Shown: positions 24,468-36,303, counted from the stretch's first letter. The stretch is DNA of 64,000 nucleotides from Epiperipatus broadwayi (GCA_028023455.1 JAQFVV010012396.1:12069296-12133295); one strand, 5' to 3'. A program made the numbers and translations. Notes: generated by a model from the letters alone, not told the origin.

Positions 24468-27210
24468 TGAAAAAAAAAGCAAGCAAAAAAAATCATATAT
24501 GTGTGTGTGTGGAATATTAATAATTGTACTGAAAATTCATTTCCCTTCTGATGTTCTCTAAGGAAGATTTAAACTTTTATTATGGTTCATTATTCATTTA
24601 ATGTAAAACAAACATATTGATTTCTCATATTAATGTTTGTCTATAACTTATCCTCATTATATATGTTTGAGTCTAAAATACCTATCATTCATGCCCGAAT
24701 AACAAACAAAGCTTCTCATATAAATAGATTTATATTTATTTTTAAAAATGTGAATCAAAGTAATCAAATTTCTAATTTAATAAACTATACTAGTATTAAA
24801 ATGTAATGAGTTTTCCCGTTCTCATCAGCTGTGTCTAATCCCAACCATATCCTAAAACCCATTATTGATAGCATACAGTTTTCCAAATATATAAGAAATT
24901 CCTGTTAATTTATTTTAATCACAAAGATAATTAAGATTTTGTTTAACAAAAAGTATGTCTTCAGCAACTTTAATTTTGGTCAGCTAAGAGTAGCAATTCC
25001 ATTATAATGTCTATATTTTTTACAATTATATTATAACTCAAAAAAAAAAAAAGGTTTTATTATATCTTAGACGCTTACAATTGGTTTTAATATATATATG
25101 TACGTAAAAGTAATCAGCGAAATATTTCACTCCAAAGCAATAATTTCTCTAACAATCTCCTTTACCCCATGTAAAGAAACGCAGTTAAAAATAAATTATT
25201 CATCAGATTTGTGTTATTCTAAAAGATGAGATTTTTAGTGATTATCTATTATTGTTTACATTCTAGCTAAAAATAATTAGATAACCATTTCTCTCTAACT
25301 TTATGCGTATATAGATCGTAAGTCTATTTAAATCAGAAATTCTGGTCTGTATTTAAATTCAAAAATTATGAAGCTGGATAGCACTATGAAACCATTTCAT
25401 ATATACATATGCACACATTAGAATGTCATTCAATAGATTTCAATGTCTGGAGGATTAACAAAATTTTATTAAGGAGAAAAGTTTTCAATTTTTGCTTTTC
25501 ACATCCATTAATTATTTCGAATCAGCATTTTCAGTTTTAAAGCATTTATCAACTTTTAAAAGTTCAGGGTTTTGCATTAAAAAAAAAATTAATTGAATGT
25601 CATTACTAATATATATATATGTTTGTCAATATATAAAAAAATCTAAATCAATTTATCTTAATTGTTTTTTTATTTTTGTTGTTGTTGTAAGAAAGAATCT
25701 GGTATGATTGCCATAAAAAATTAGAGAAATTTAGCATCCTACAGTAATAAATCAAATAATGGAAAGGGGAAAGAGATTAAAGAAGTCTGGCACAGAGGTT
25801 TAGTAGTATGAACTGAGAATGCTCTGAAAATTTAATTATTAATTAATGTTTTTTCCCATTTCCTAAAAGTTGATTGCTATGGATCTGGTAATGGACTCAA
25901 GCATACTCAGTTGTTAAAATTTTATCGTATATTTTCTGTGTTTCACACCAGGGCACACACTTGTTCATTATTTATTTGTATATATTTATTAATTTTAACA
26001 ACTTATAAATAAATAAAAAAGCTATTAAATATGAAACACTGAAAACATATAATATTTCTATTTGCAAGTTTATTAAAGATGATTTTAAAAATTCTGTGAA
26101 GGATTTTTATAGTAAGCACATTTGAAGATTATTACTTTATAAATATTATTGTATATGGATTTATGTATGTGTGTATATATAATAAGAGTAATAATGCTGA
26201 AGGTTACCTGGGTTTACAAGTAATCATATAATTGAATATTTATAAATACAGTAATCAGATATATTTTAAAAATTTTAGCCATTTAGTAGCCCTTTCGATT
26301 ATTCTTGTAGTCTTAGTCAACTAATACTTTGAAAAGCTAACCTTCCCATAATTCCATATATTTCAAGACTTATAAAGCACTAAGAGTGAAATGATTTGAA
26401 CTGTGACAAAAATTGAATTTTGTATAATTAATTTGGGCCATAAATTATGTTCACCACTATTTAAATACCTTTATACATATATCTTTGGCAATTGCATTAT
26501 TTAACTGACTCCATTTATCCCTATAAAATAAGTTTGTTTGTACTCACAAAGGGTCCTTTTCCCTATCAGAAAAAAGATGGGATTTTATCTCAGTGAACTT
26601 TATGAGAACCCACTATTAAACCCATATTTCACCATAGTAGTCTTCTTTTTTACTTTCTTCAGCTGTAATGACATTAAATAATTACTAAATATCTATTTGA
26701 AAAAAAAATTAAAGATCTAGAATATGTGTTTAGCCAATTAGATGGCTACTTTCATTAGGTAAATTGGAAGTATAATCTCCACTGAGGTAATATTTTCAAT
26801 TTTGAAATAACATCTAAAATGTTGATTTTCTCTCTGGAGTATTCAATTGACTTTTTTTTTTTTGTTAAAGGAAATAATATTCTGAGTCTTATTTCAGTCA
26901 TTTATTTTATTTATAACATGAAATCTCTAATACTTTATGTAAAATTTGAATGTATTTGTTGAACATTATTAAGAATCAGTAGTTTTTATATTACCAATTT
27001 TAATGTTGTACATAGAAGAATCCAAATTAATATTTTTTTAAAAAATAAATATTCATGTTATTATTATTATTTGAAAAGTTTTTGCCATTAGAGGATTCAA
27101 GCAAAAACTGTAAGTAATAAAACAATATAAAAAAAAAGAGTCAGTAATTAATAAAATGTTGGAAAAAAATATGCACAAAAAGCTTAATAATGGATTGAAA
27201 AAAATAGCAA
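24468..27210. other. Intron stretch, no recognised feature
   Basis: AT-rich intron sequence directly 5' of the 24.4-kb exon. I found no repeat ends or open frames worth reporting. Confidence 0.5.
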
Positions 27211-27221
27211 AGTTAGATTAT

Positions 27222-28203
27222 AAAAATAGAAAGAAATTTAAACTGAAAAAAAAAAAGGCAAATTAATATGGTAGAATAAAACAATACTGTTGAAAAAAGC
27301 AAATAAAAGGAATACAGAGAAAATAGAAAGAAATTTAAACTGAAAAAAAAAAAAAGGCAAATTAATATGGTAGAATAAAACAATACTGTTGAAAAAAGCA
27401 AATAAAAGGATACAGAGAAAATAGAAAGAAATTTAAACTGAAAAAAAAAAAAAAGGCAAATTAATATGGTAGAATAAAACAATACTGTTGAAAAAAGCAA
27501 ATAAAAGGAATACAGAGAAAATAGAAAGAAATTTAAACTTAAAAAAAAAAAAAGGCAAATTAATATGGTAAAATAAAACAATACTGTTGAAAAAAGCAAA
27601 TAAAAGGAATACAGAAAAAATAGAAAGAAATTTAAACTGAAAAAAAAAAGGCAAATTAATATGGTAGAATAAAACAATACTGTTGAAAAAGCAAATAAAA
27701 GGAATACAGAGAAAATAGAAAGAAATTTAAACTGAAAAAAAAAAGGCAAATTAATATGGTAGAATAAAACAATACTGTTGAAAAAGCAAATAAAAGGAAT
27801 ACAGAGAAAATAGAAAGAAATTTAAACTGAAAAAAAAAAAAGGCAAATTAATATGGTAGAATAAAACAATACTGTTGAAAAAAGCAAATAAAAGGAATAC
27901 AGAGAAAATAGAAAGAAATTTAAACTGAAAAAAAAAAAAAGGCAAATTAATATGGTAGAATAAAACAATACTGTTGAAAAAAGCAAATAAAAGGAATACA
28001 GAGAAAATAGAAAGAAATTTAAACTGAAAAAAAAAAAAAGGCAAATTAATATGGTAGAATAAAACAATACTGTTGAAAAAAGCAAATAAAAGGAATACAG
28101 AGAAAATAGAAAGAAATTTAAACTGAAAAAAAAAAAAAGGCAAATTAATATGGTAGAATAAAACAATACTGTTGAAAAAAGCAAATAAAAGGAATACAGA
28201 GAT
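27222..28203. repeat. Minisatellite, ten units of about 98 bp
   Basis: Near-identical units start with ATAGAAAGAAATTTAAACTG at about 27225, 27325, 27421, 27521, 27620, 27717, 27810, 27909, 28007 and 28106. Each continues with an A run of 8-14, GGCAAATTAATATGGTAGAA, CAATACTGTTGAAAAA and GGAATACAGAG. Units differ chiefly in A-run length, giving apparent minus-strand Phe/Leu-rich frames that are artefacts. Confidence 0.97.
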
Positions 28204-28779
28204 TAAAAATTCTAGGTTATTAGTTAAAAAATTGAAAGAACATGTAAATGATTTGTATGATAAAGATAATAACTATTATCATCAACTGGAAAAAGAACGT
28301 AGATAATGAAAAACAAATAATAATAGTAATGAAAATTACAAATGGAAAATAAAATAAATTGATGTTGTCTCAATTAAATTTTTGAGCATTATAAATAAAA
28401 AGAATTCATTGTTGTAACAAAATTGATGATTCAGACTGACAGCCAATAATTTTTTTCACTTTTAAAATTCTATTGAGAAAACATTTACTAAAATAAAATA
28501 TGAATTTCACAATGAATTAATCTAATTTCATGTACAGCTGAAGCACTGTTAAAAGTTGAACATAAATAATTTGATATAACGTTATCTAAAGAACATTTAA
28601 ATTTAGAGAGACAGGAGATGTGACTCGAATTATGAGAATAGTAATAACAAAAAACTAATGGAGAAAATAAGATTGACTTTGAAAAAGTATTTCTTACAAT
28701 GAAGTGAATTATTTTGAAAAAAATTTTGATAAGAGTATTCATGAGTAGGAAATTTGTGTATGAAACTAAATAGATTTTT

Positions 28780-29060
28780 TTTAAAGATTATTTGATTCAT
28801 TTACAGAAAGCACTTACATAAGTAGAAATGTGAATTAGGGCTATTAAATGAGTGTTGATTAGACAGAAAATAATGCTACAATCAGAGAAAGAAGAAATGA
28901 ATGTATTATATTTGCTAATGATATGGCAGTAATTATAGATAGAAAATCTGACCATAATAAAATACTAATGAAAAAAACCCCAAATCAAACGATTTGTTAC
29001 ACAAGAGTTAATATGAACTCTAAGCACTGGAAGTAGCATAATTAAACCACAATACATGGA
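28780..29060 (+). mobile_element. Decayed reverse-transcriptase fragment (unassigned LINE)
   Basis: The plus-strand frame reads ECIIFANDMAVIIDRKSDHN near 28898-28957, which resembles the RT active-site motif FADDMA(L/V)I with one Asp replaced by Asn. The flanks have stops in all frames. It could be a remnant of LINE-B or a relative. Confidence 0.45.
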
Positions 29061-29381
29061 AATTGAGCTCTAGAATTCATTATTCAACCACCTCATTAAA
29101 ATATGCAGAACACAGGTCACAATCTAAATTTAAATCTGAAAATAAACCAGAGCACTTCATGGTTCTATGTAGTTTAGATATTTACATCAGCATTAATAGC
29201 AGTAATCAATTTTATTCTATATATTATACATCTACACAACTGTAAATAATCAATGGACAACAGATGGCAATGTCAATAAAATTCTTGAATTATGTGAGCA
29301 ACTTAAAACTGTTCACTAACAAAAATCAATAGTAAAAACTAATTTGAGATAAAAATGAAATGAAAATAAAAGACCTAAAAA

Positions 29382-29715
29382 AATCATTATCATCAACCAT
29401 TATCACACCACTGCAGGATGAAGGTCTCTCCAAGTTCAAACAATCTTCTCTTCTCCATATCACCCCTGCACACTTTCTTATTTCATCCATCCATCTCACA
29501 TGTGGTTTCTTTCTGGGTCTTTTACAATCTCTTGGAATCCAATTTAAGATTTCAATTGTCTATCTATTATCATCTCTTCTAGCAATATGTCCAGCCCAAC
29601 TCCACTTCAGTCTTAATTTTTTCAATGAGGTCAACAACACCTGTTTGTTCTCTTACCCATATATTGCATTTTCGATCTCTTCTTGTTACTCCTAACATGC
29701 ACCTCTCAATATCTA
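29382..29715 (-). mobile_element. RTE-like LINE, 3'-end fragment
   Basis: It starts with ATCATTATCATCAACC and CACTGCAGGATGAAGGTCTC. It is colinear with 57688-58030 except for a small deletion after CTCCAAGTTCAA. On the minus strand it encodes the C-terminal end of the RTE ORF. About 330 bp remain. Confidence 0.88.
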
Positions 29716-29719
29716 AATA

Positions 29720-31825
29720 TGTTTTTAATAAAAGATTGTTTTATACATCACTGCCCTCAAAATTGGAAGAAAAAAAAGAAGTTTTTCTAAAATGTTTTAA
29801 GTTTAGTAATTAATGGGAAAATTATTTATTAAAAAAAAAGAAAAAGCAATTTCTAAGAAGAAATGAGATATTATTCATATTAATAAGATTGTGAGTATAG
29901 ACTAAAAAGAAAAAATAATTATACTCGAATAAAGATTTGACTTACATTTAATCAGTGATTAATATTGGATCATATAAGTTGTTAACAGATACTAGATTAG
30001 CAATGATATATTTTAGTGATTTCAGTTATAAGATAACAATGGCATCTTTTAGAAAATCTATATACCCTAAAACAAACTGCCCTGAGTTAAACAAGCTGAT
30101 CGCTTTATAGCATAATTAAAAAAAAAAGATGATCCCCAAATGAATGTTATGAAAAATAGTACTTAATGCCAAAAGAAGACTAGTGAAAGCACAAATTTAT
30201 CATGGAAATCTATTTGCATTGCTAATAACATCATTGATCAATCATGCTTTAACAATACGCTCTGGAGTAAGAAAAATTGGATTAAAAGTGAAAAAAAATT
30301 AAGCAATAATTTTACCTCCCATATAACATTAATGCTATTATATAAATTCAAAATAATCTGTTGTTTTACCTTCTAACCAATAATAGCTAAATATCCATTT
30401 ACTGAGCAATAATGAATGGTGAACTAAGTTAATTATGAGCCATCTATTGGAAAAAAACAATTTTAAGCCTTTTTGAGTCCTGATGATCAAACATATGATG
30501 GGGAGATGTGCTAAACATTAAGCTACTATTTCCTTAAAAAATGATTACAATGTTTAAATATATATATTTCTTTAAAAATAGTGTTTTTAAAGACAGGAAA
30601 ATTACAAAAGATATGTTGAAAAGAACTGTGGAGTGTTAAAAGAAAAGACATAAAAAGTTGATAACTGGACAATTTCTATATTTAAGGAATACAATGAGAA
30701 ATAAAAAGAATACAGTAGTAAATGAAATCTGTCTGATTGCAGAAAACTAATGTAGAAAGTAATTGTTTTATTCTTTAAAAATAAGAAATATTTAATGTAT
30801 TTACTGATACAAAATTTGCATAAAACCTTATTTTAAATGTAATGAAATTTTTATTCAATTACCAGCATTATGACTAAAAATAAAAACAATCCTAAGTTTT
30901 TGAACAAGCTCCATATAATTTCATATCATGGTTTATTTTTAATGTAATATCACTGGTAAATTCTGCATCAATTTGCGTTTAGCACTAAAAGTAATGAAAT
31001 ATTGAAAGAATTGATTTAAGAGAAGAATTAATTTGTTGATATAATACTTAAAATTTTTTTAAAAAACCCCAGACTACATGACAAGATATCAAATATTTAT
31101 GGCCAAAGTCTGATAATGCTTCAATGTTGATTTAGCTACAATTTCTATAGACAAAAACTATTTTGATGAAGGTATAATACTTTCTGCATTACAACAACAA
31201 TGTTTTATTATTAGATTAATAAATAAAAAATGTCATTGGTGCTATGGGAAGGATTACACTGGCTATATCATCATTACATCATTTAAGAATCTCATAACAC
31301 TGTTGTTAGTACATCAAATTGGGATTAGAATTCAAGTTGGGACAAACTTTTTTTTTTCAGGTTATACACAAGCTTAAGATTTTCTGTCAAGGCATTTTGC
31401 TCATAATCAATCAAGCCAGCTATTCAATTACTGGTTAGTAAATAGATATCTAATAATTCTTAGTTAAAGATTAAAAACAAGGGGAAAGACACTAAAATAT
31501 TCACCACTTAGAAGTTGGTCAAACTGATGAGAATACTTCCCCTTTTCTGTTTTTTTATTTTTGGATGATTGCAATAGGCGATTTACAAATTTATATCTAT
31601 ATATGGAAGCATTGAAATGAAATATTATCCCATTATATTTTAATATTTAAATCTAAAAATGCATAAAAATATTTAAATTAATATATATGTCTTGCAAATA
31701 TACATACATACATACAAACAAATGTATTTAGCATTTAGTCTCAATTACAGGCACTTTAAACATTTTCTTGTCTATCTGTATCTAGATAAAATAGCAGAAA
31801 AATATTTTAAATAATTATAAATATG
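29720..31825. other. Intron stretch, no recognised feature
   Basis: AT-rich. I looked for exon-like, LINE-like and structured sequence and found nothing I could support. Confidence 0.45.
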
Positions 31826-31831
31826 GGGGAT

Positions 31832-31975
31832 TTGAACACAGACTTTCAAGCACTTTCAACTATCCACACTATCTCATACCATTGATAACCATGACAACAC
31901 ACACACAGGTATCAGTGCTATGAGATAGTGTGAATAGTTGAAGGGTGCTTGAAAGTCTGTGTTTGAATCTACTAT
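31832..31975. repeat. Hairpin related to hammerhead family B
   Basis: Arms 31832-31895 and 31910-31975 pair (GATTTGAACACAGACTTTCA / reverse complement), around an ACACACAC loop. The right arm reads GTATCAGTGCTATGAGATAG and TGAAAGTCTGTGTTTGAATC. The first string recurs downstream of the ribozymes at 55-56 kb, so this is an inverted pair of family-B 3' ends. Confidence 0.7.
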
Positions 31976-32571
31976 ATTTATAATTAAGCTCCAAGTATAT
32001 GAAGAATGCCTGTATTTCAAATATTAAACTATTGTAACTAAAACTACAGTTTACCTACATTTTTCATATGATTGTAGGTGTTGGTTCATAGGGAAGGAAT
32101 GAGATATATATTTTGAAAGGCAATGATTGTATTATATATTGCCTGTAGAATATATTAAACAAAGTAATACTAACAAATCATTCAATTAATTCACTAATTG
32201 AATTAATATTTTACATGAAAACCTACACAGATCAGATTTCCACTGAAAGAAGCCATATAAAAAAAAAATAAGTACAGTATGTAACTAAGAGAAGTAGCAC
32301 GAAACATATTTGTGATGTTTAACAGAGAAATATAATTAAACAAAGTTCATGATTTTTTTATTTGCAACATCTGCATTAGGATAGCAATTGATTTTATTTA
32401 TTCAAAAATCATCTATTGAAGACATGAAAAATCAAAAAAAGTGTGAGAAATGCAAAAAAATATTTGTAAGATTTGATAGAATATATAATTAAACATAAAT
32501 ACCACATGATTTTTTTATTACTTTCAATATCTACAGTTTATCTTTTAGTATTAGCAGAAAACAATATGCAC

Positions 32572-32712
32572 AGAGCCTAAACTCTCTATATAGTAGCACC
32601 ACTTGGTGCAAGCCAAAGTAATCAATAGATGCAAGAAGGTTTGTGCATAAAATCTCTATCTATGCCTACTTATCCAATATCTGCAGACTAGTTTATCTCC
32701 ACTGAAGATCAA
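32572..32712 (+). repeat. Half copy of foldback family F1
   Basis: AGAGCCTAAACTCTCTATA, GTAGCACCACTTGGTGCAAG and TTGTGCATAAAATCTCTATC match the left arm at 38556 and the copy at 2023. Single arm only. Confidence 0.78.
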
Positions 32713-33439
32713 TGTCACTTTTTTAAGACAGTTATTGGATCTTATGTACAAGAAAACATTTAAGAGTATTATTCTAAGTATAGTTGTATTCAATGATAAG
32801 CAAATAGTGAATAATTTTTATTTTAAAAAATTCAGATTTCACATCTGTATAAGTAATTTATTTTATTTATTTTACTTCAGATCTATTTATTGTAAATTTG
32901 AAATAATCAACAGACATTCTGGAAGACAAGCAATAATCAGAAATTAATCTGGGGTTGTAGATATATTACTCATATAAATTTAGTATTCACTGATTTCTCA
33001 AAGCAACAATAGATGTCTCTGGAGTAAAGCAAATAGAGTAAATTACAGTTCCTAATGCAGACTGTTGAAAGTAGCAGGTAAAAAACATTATCATTTGTTT
33101 AATTATATATTTCTGTTGAACATTACAAATGTTTGAAAAACTTGTAAATCTGTTATTTTCCCTGCTGAACTACAATAATTATTTAATTTAAACAATAATT
33201 AATAACTAATTTTATGTCTAACAAAAACATTTGTGTGTTTCTGTAATTTATTTTTATTTATTTGTAAGCATTGCCTGGTTATAAAGTAGAGAATACGATA
33301 AAAAGAATTTTAAAATAACCACACAAATATGCATTGTCTATAAAATCAAAATGTAATAAAAACGTATGTTATCAATTAGTTTACAAAACTTAAATCAAAT
33401 CAAAACAAAGTGATATAAAAAATATATGAAACAATTAGC

Positions 33440-33978
33440 TGTTAATAATTTTTAAGTCATTCATTAGACTAGAGATTATCCATTTAATGAATAATATTTT
33501 TGTAGTGTAATTTCCAATACCCCACTCTCACACAAGGTAGGGACTGGTTTTATCCACTTGTAATACCTTGTGGAGGGATGTAATTATAAACATATGACCA
33601 AAGACTTGTGAGAGTGGTATAGCAGAAATTACACTACAGAAATATTATTTATTAAGTGGATAATCTCTAGACTAATAAAAATTGTTAATATACTTCCATT
33701 AAGTGGTTCGTGCCAAAGTTGTGAGGGCAGTAAATTTGACACTTATCAATTAAATTATAGTAAGTGATTATTTATATATTCTGAACAATGTTAAAGATAC
33801 ATGTGAGATTGCTGAGTGGGTCAACTGATGAATGCTGATTCAGCATGAAATGTACATCTTGTGGATCATACATTTTTTTCACATCTTTGGTCATATGTTT
33901 ATGATTACCACCCCTCCACAAGGTATTAAAAGTGTAAAGAAACCAATTCTTACCTTGTATAAGAGTAGTGCAGTGGAC
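33440..33978 (+). mobile_element. Retrozyme-like element, family A, with inverted partial copy
   Basis: The forward unit begins about 33604 (GAGAGTGGTATAGCAGAAAT, ACACTACAGAAATATTA) and contains GTGAGGGCAGTAAATTTGAC and a hammerhead core at 33820-33865. It ends in CTTACCTTGTATAAGAGTAG. The preceding 33440-33603 is an inverted copy of the unit's end and start (GGTAGGGACTGGTTT is the reverse complement of the CCAGTCC/TACC end). The forward unit is cut at 33978 by the start of the large palindrome. It is homologous along its length to 60985-61590. Confidence 0.75.
33820..33865 (+). ncRNA. Hammerhead ribozyme, type I minimal (family A)
   Basis: Strand I is CAA (33822-33824) pairing with UUG (33859-33861). 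The core CUGAUGA spans 33825-33831. Stem II is AUGCUG-AUU-CAGCAU (6 bp). Then GAAA, and a minimal stem III (AU/AU, loop GUAC) ending AUC at 33858, the predicted cleavage site. All core bases are kept; stem I is short. Confidence 0.78.
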
Positions 33979-34232
33979 TGATCTAATAACTTTTATCGCA
34001 TAAAAGAAAACCGCATACAAAGATATTAAGAAGAAATATGAATCGCATAACTTTAAAATCGCATTAAATAAATCCGCATAAAACGAGACCCGGGTGTAAT
34101 TGCAAATATATTTAAGGTGGGCAAACAGGGAAGTAACTGCTCCTCCTTAACACATTCTTCAAAAGTGAATTTTTTCTCAACATTTTTTTAAAACTTTTTA
34201 GTTCTCTTATATGATAAAAGTTGAGTCACAAT

Positions 34233-34330
34233 CAAGCATTGGTAGGTGAGAAGTCAGTGACCGCTGCTTTACAAGCAGTTGTCCCAGGTTAGCGGGATCA
34301 CTTCCCAGCTGATGCTATGACACATGAGAA
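34233..34330 (+). mobile_element. S1 SINE inside left palindrome arm
   Basis: It has CAAGCATTGGTAGGTGAGAA (altered box A), an anticodon-like stem GCTGCTTTACAAGCAG, a changed box B (GTTAGCGGGATCA), then GCTATGACACATGAGAAAAA. It is diverged from 53504 but colinear. Confidence 0.8.
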
Positions 34331-34493
34331 AAAATATATATTATTTTTCATTGGTATTATAATAAATTTATAGATAACTTTGCTAACAATGTATTCTAGA
34401 TAAAAAAAGACATTCTTTTTTTATCTAGAATACATTGTTAGCAAAGTTATCTATAAATTTATTATAATACCAATGAAAAATAATATATATTTT

Positions 34494-34592
34494 TTCTCAT
34501 GTGTCATAGCATCAGCTGGGAAGTGATCCCGCTAACCTGGGACAACTGCTTGTAAAGCAGCGGTCACTGACCTCTCACCCACCAATGCTTGA
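34494..34592 (-). mobile_element. S1 SINE inside right palindrome arm
   Basis: This is the reverse complement of the left-arm SINE with very few changes, so both descend from one insertion that was duplicated with the arm. Confidence 0.8.
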
Positions 34593-34817
34593 TTGTGACT
34601 CGTTTTAAAAAAATGTTGAGAAAAAATTCACTTTTGAAGAATGTGTTAAGGAGAAGCAGTTACTTCCCTGTTTGCCCACCTTAAATATATTTGCAATTAA
34701 ACCCGGGTCTCGTTTTATGCGGATTTATTTAATGCGATTTTAAAGTTATGCCATTCATATTTCTTCTTAATATCTTTGTATGCGGTTTTCTTTTATGCGA
34801 TAAAAGTTATTAGATCA

Positions 34818-34916
34818 GAAGTCGAGCTCTGATAATGCGCTATTACTTTAAATATTATAAATTTCACGCATTCACGTCATATTTAAAGTAATAGCGCATT
34901 ATCGGAGTTCGACTTC
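34818..34916. repeat. 99-bp hairpin abutting the palindrome
   Basis: Arms of 36 bp (34818-34853 and 34881-34916; GAAGTCGAGCTCTGATAATG against its complement, two mismatches) enclose a 27-nt centre. The hairpin extends outward through TTATTAGAT (34807-34815), which is at once the end of the large palindrome, and ATCTAATAA after 34918. Confidence 0.9.
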
Positions 34917-35029
34917 CATCTAATAATTTCAATATTTTCAGCACTTTATAATAGTACTGTAATAGATTTTATGCAATAAAGAAGTTCATAATTCACTTAA
35001 AATCAGGATTTCCCTATTTTATATACACA

Positions 35030-35322
35030 CATTAAATTTTACACGAATCTGTTCAAACCTTATAGATGCCTATACTACACATTTTGATGTTTTTGCATTT
35101 TAAATCACATTCTATTTTTGCTTTTTAAAAAAAGAATACATAATCAATTAATCATTTAGTGTCCACAAGTAATAAATTTTACAAGACTATAATGTAAATC
35201 TGTTTAAATGTTATAGATGAAAAATACTATGTATGTTATTGTTTTTGCATTTTAAATCACATTCTATTTTTTCTTTTTATAAAAGGAGTACGTAATCAAT
35301 TAATCATTTAGTGTTCCGAAAA
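35030..35322. repeat. Tandem duplication of about 145 bp
   Basis: 35030-35172 and 35173-35322 share TAAATTTTACA, TTATAGATG, TTTTGCATTTTAAATCACAT and AATCAATTAATCATTTAGTG in the same order. It is non-coding. Confidence 0.85.
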
Positions 35323-35744
35323 TTTATTTTTAAAAGGCGAGTAATAGTGGTGGACAAAATTAAATTTGACAATTAAAATCTGATTTTTAATTGTAATTAA
35401 CAATTTAAAAATTACGTAACATGATCTGAAATTAATGTGATGTGAAACATTGAAATTTGATTTTTAAATGGAATTGAAAATTAAAAAATTAAAGACAAAA
35501 ATAAGAATTTAATTTTTAATTGTTAGTTTTAATTAAATTTTGTCCAACAGTGATGAGTCAGTGACTTTTTATTATCTAAGTCTATGTTTTTTTGTTTTTT
35601 TTTAAACTTTTAGTTTACCCTAATGGAAAGGAAAAAACAACCAAAAAAAATGAATTTCTTTGGATACAAAAATTTCAATTTTAGATCGCTTAGCGAAATG
35701 GGAAGGATCAACAGCAATTGGAAAACGTTTTAGTTGCATTTCCT

Positions 35745-35796
35745 CTTGACTTCGTTTAAGGAGAAGCTACAGTACCTCGCATCACATCACATCATG
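35745..35796 (+). mobile_element. LINE-B 3' terminus, 50-bp fragment
   Basis: GACTTCGTTTAAGGAGAAGC, ACAGTAC and CATCACATCACATCA match the 3' end of LINE-B (59880-59930). This is an extreme 5' truncation. Confidence 0.75.
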
Positions 35797-35999
35797 ACGA
35801 ATCTGATGTCTCAAATAGTGATAATAATTAAAATAAAATAACGTACATGTATGAAAAAAATGTAAATTACGCATAAAAATATATTGTTTTGAATAAAATT
35901 AAATACTGTAATTAATAAAAAAAGTTTGTCTTGTATCAATTTTTTTCAAATTTGAAATTTTTTATTGTCATATTTTTTTTTTATATGCGAATTTTAAAG

Positions 36000-36160
36000 T
36001 AATTTTACATTGTTGCTTTGCTTTTATGTGATTTTTGGAAAATTGCAGTACGTATCCCCCATTTTTCAAGGTTAGTTAAGTCTATTTTTGTGCGATTTCT
36101 TTTGTGCGCGTTTTCTGAGGAACCTATCTATTGCATAAAATGAGACCCAGGTGTAATTTA
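36000..36160 (+). repeat. Repeat related to the palindrome's inner sequence
   Basis: TTGCATAAAATGAGACCCAG and GTGTAATT at 36132-36160 match the palindrome's CCGCATAAAACGAGACCCGG / GTGTAATT. The preceding TGTGCGATTTCTTTTGTGCG lies outside the copy in the palindrome. The boundaries are unknown. Confidence 0.5.
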
Positions 36161-36303
36161 TTATTTCTTTATAAATATATAAATTACTAAAATAAGAATT
36201 TGAATTTTTATGTTAATTATGTGTAATGTTTGTAAATATACAATAAAAACAAAAAATGAAAGTACTAATACTAATGTAATTATTAATAAAAAAAAATGTT
36301 TAC

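Larger units (their letters stand above)
33979..34817. repeat. 839-bp palindrome with a SINE in each arm
   Basis: Left arm 33979-34410 and right arm 34414-34817 are near-perfect reverse complements around CAT. The only large difference is a 28-29 bp insertion in the left arm (about 34192-34220). The ends read TGATCTAATAACTTTTATCG / CGATAAAAGTTATTAGATCA. Inside are AAATCCGCATAAAACGAGAC and CCCGGGT, also seen partly at 36131-36160, and an S1 SINE (34233-34330 plus, 34494-34592 minus). It is either a long foldback transposon that swallowed a SINE or an inverted duplication. Confidence 0.93.

Noticed and set aside
24815-24840. CTGATGAG on the minus strand
   Set aside because: No stem II and no GAAA at the right distance.
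27213-28184. Several long minus-strand ORFs rich in Phe, Leu and Ser
   Set aside because: They arise because the minisatellite unit lacks stops in these frames; they repeat the unit and have no coding character.
30040-30420. Possible decayed LINE near GAAGACTAGTGAAAGCACAA
   Set aside because: A few residues resemble LINE text by eye, but no motif is convincing and no tail is present.
36161-36303. Extension of the large exon through a hydrophobic C-terminal tail (membrane anchor)
   Set aside because: A good GTAAAC donor precedes it, the phase matches the next exon, and the tail is AT-rich intron translation.
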